Shown here one piece after another: positions 32,908 to 33,776 of a DNA stretch of 33,776 bases. The stretch comes from an uncultured Alistipes sp. (GTDB lineage: Bacteria; Bacteroidota; Bacteroidia; Bacteroidales; Rikenellaceae). The notes under the pieces were generated by a model. The model was not told the DNA's origin. It worked only from the letters and a program-made list of their open reading frames with translations, and did no database searches. A program made the translations under genes and the position numbers. The DNA lies in the NCBI GenBank assembly GCA_904502285.1, contig CAJGEC010000018.1, positions 1 to 33,776 on the forward strand. Reading direction: 5' to 3'. The first letter of the stretch is position 1. Each line of letters begins with the position of its first letter.

Positions 32908-32939
32908 TTTGCAAATATCAATTTCATATCTTACTTTTG
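32908..32939 (+). promoter_or_regulatory. Promoter of the small lipoprotein gene
   Basis: TTTG (32908-32911), exactly 20 bases, then TACTTTTG (32932-32939): a perfect Bacteroidota promoter. It overlaps a possible non-ATG start at 32937 and so shows that translation begins at the ATG at 32979. Confidence 0.85.
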
Positions 32940-32978
32940 TCTCAAGAATTAAAAATCAATAAACAACTATTAACCTAT

Positions 32979-33446
32979 ATGAGAATTTTAAAATCGTTGC
33001 TCTTCGCCTTGGTCGCTATACTTGGCGTTGTTGCTTGTGAGAAGGAGGCTCCAACTCCAGAAACTCCAGCCCCAGAGACTCCAGAGATCTCTATCGAGTT
33101 AGTTGCCGTAGATAGTGAGTCTGTAACAGTTAATGTGATACCTGCAAGTACGGAGTATCGCTGGATTCCGATGATTGCCTATAAGGAGTATTTCGATACG
33201 TTTGAGGATTCCGCAGAACTTGCCGAGTTGGATAGATTCTACTTCGAGTCGTTGGCTAACTCCTATGAGATGACTCTTGCCGATTTCATCGTGGCAAGTT
33301 CTGGTCAGGGCCGTAGAGATAATATCGTTATTGGCGACCTCGACCCAGAAACTGAGTATGTGGTATATACATACGGCATCACCACCGAGGGTGAGCGAGT
33401 GACCGACGTATGTACTTTGGAGTTCACCACAACATCAGCCGAGTAG
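32979..33446 (+). CDS. Small lipoprotein with one fibronectin-III-like domain
   Basis: The 155-residue product has a lipoprotein signal (lipobox GVVAC, C20), a Pro/Glu/Thr-rich spacer (APTPETPAPETPE) and one beta-sandwich-like domain ending LDPETEYVVYTYGITTEGERV. The phrase resembles module ends in the 934-residue lipoprotein at 11464, so both may belong to one broad family of Bacteroidota surface lipoproteins. No enzymatic motif is seen. The start at 32979 is set by the promoter, which covers the longer alternative. It has its own promoter and terminator. Confidence 0.8.
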   Translation: MRILKSLLFALVAILGVVACEKEAPTPETPAPETPEISIELVAVDSESVTVNVIPASTEYRWIPMIAYKEYFDTFEDSAELAELDRFYFESLANSYEMTLADFIVASSGQGRRDNIVIGDLDPETEYVVYTYGITTEGERVTDVCTLEFTTTSAE

Positions 33447-33471
33447 ACTCCTCCAATAATTTGGTAAATGG

Positions 33472-33501
33472 GTGCTAATCTTAGAGGTTAGCACTTTTTT
33501 T
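33472..33501 (+). terminator. Rho-independent terminator of the small lipoprotein gene
   Basis: GTGCTAA (33472-33478) pairs with TTAGCAC (33488-33494), followed by seven T residues. Confidence 0.88.
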
Positions 33502-33578
33502 GTCGGCTCTAAAAATGTGTTAAATCACTGATTATTAATAAAATAAATAATCTACTAAAAAAAAAGAGTTGGCACAGA

Positions 33579-33608
33579 TTTGTTTGTTACTAAAATTTAG
33601 TATCTTTG
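33579..33608 (+). promoter_or_regulatory. Promoter of the rplM operon
   Basis: TTTG (33579-33582), 18 bases, then TATCTTTG (33601-33608). Both boxes are exact; the spacing is slightly short. Transcription would start near 33613-33616. Confidence 0.8.
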
Positions 33609-33612
33609 CACA

Positions 33613-33632
33613 CCCAAAAATAAAATTTTGGG
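33613..33632 (+). promoter_or_regulatory. 5'-terminal leader hairpin upstream of rplM
   Basis: CCCAAAA (33613-33619) pairs with TTTTGGG (33626-33632) with a six-base loop, placed at the predicted start of the rplM transcript. Ribosomal protein leaders of this kind often mediate feedback by the encoded protein; that role is inferred here. Confidence 0.45.
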
Positions 33633-33676
33633 GATTGGATTACAATAAATTAAGTATTAACTAAACTTTTAACAAA

Positions 33677-33776
33677 GTGGATTCAAAGAGTTACAAGACT
33701 ATCTCGGTCAAGGCAGAGGACGCTCAGAAGGAGTGGTTCGTGATTGACGCTACGAACGAGATTTTGGGACGTCTTG
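33677..33776 (+). CDS. rplM: 50S ribosomal protein L13, N-terminal part (partial)
   Basis: The frame starts with GTG at 33677 and runs off the window after 33 codons. MDSKSYKTISVKAEDAQKEW followed by FVIDATNEILGRL matches the N-terminus of L13 of Bacteroidota, including the conserved W-x-V-I/V-DA-x-x-x-x-LGRL segment. L13 is an early-assembly protein of the large subunit. rpsI would be expected next, outside the window. No ATG lies in frame nearby, so a GTG start is well supported. Confidence 0.9.
   Translation, partial: MDSKSYKTISVKAEDAQKEWFVIDATNEILGRL

Noticed and set aside
32937..32978. Longer start of the small lipoprotein gene
   Set aside because: It overlaps the -7 box and would place 14 polar residues before the signal peptide.

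Overview
The window comes from a member of the Bacteroidota, most likely order Bacteroidales and plausibly an Alistipes/Rikenellaceae relative; the family is inference. Support comes from the repeated TTTG-N(18-20)-TAnnTTTG promoters of this phylum, the lack of regular Shine-Dalgarno sequences, many short lipoprotein signal peptides, and family content (arginase-like/NhaA/FKBP lipoproteins, DUF3127, DUF4988-like and LRR surface lipoproteins).

Layout. 1-1152: the end of a succinate dehydrogenase/fumarate reductase operon (flavoprotein tail, complete iron-sulfur subunit, strong terminator). 1211-2206 (minus): pdxB. 2346-6949: an arginase-fold protein, NhaA and two FKBP-like lipoproteins, closed by a terminator. 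6972-9372 (minus): M23 peptidase lipoprotein, YhbP-like protein and ispD, overlapping end to start. 9457-11256: lpxK and ssb behind a textbook promoter. 11355-14325: a 934-residue surface lipoprotein with its own promoter and terminator. 14349-15727 (minus): recF and a DUF721 gene. 15918-17180: a membrane-anchored TPR protein and a lumazine-synthase homologue that has lost its active site. 17228-22052: alpha/beta hydrolase, a MurF with an N-terminal membrane domain, Ddl, a radical SAM protein and DUF3127. 22067-23773 (minus): a long-chain acyl-CoA synthetase. 24033-25089: tRNA-Arg(CCT) and a BI-1 family membrane protein. 25008-31112: the accessory-looking part, described below. 31030-32889: a Na/phosphate cotransporter. 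32908-33501: a small lipoprotein. 33579-end: promoter, leader hairpin and start of rplM.

The most interesting stretch is 25474-30678. A promoter-like box is followed by a sequence that folds on paper into a rod of about 180 nt, with six nested helices, a central bubble and a GC-rich apical hairpin; this is the general architecture of 6S RNA. Directly downstream, three short segments can form two mutually exclusive hairpins, one of which ends one base before the ATG of the next gene. That gene encodes a 1600-residue lipoprotein: a very long coiled-coil stalk, two copies of a module made of an EF-hand-like loop plus Bacteroidetes leucine-rich repeats, and a C-terminal C-type-lectin-like (DUF1566-like) domain. 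The last 40 or so residues look like the variable region of a diversity-generating retroelement target. No reverse transcriptase or template repeat lies in the window, so the cassette would have to act from elsewhere or be lost.

Other points worth attention are enzyme homologues with altered active sites (arginase fold, lumazine synthase, FKBPs, M23 peptidase), the membrane-fused MurF next to Ddl, and two genes whose -7 box lies so close to the ATG that their mRNAs may be leaderless.
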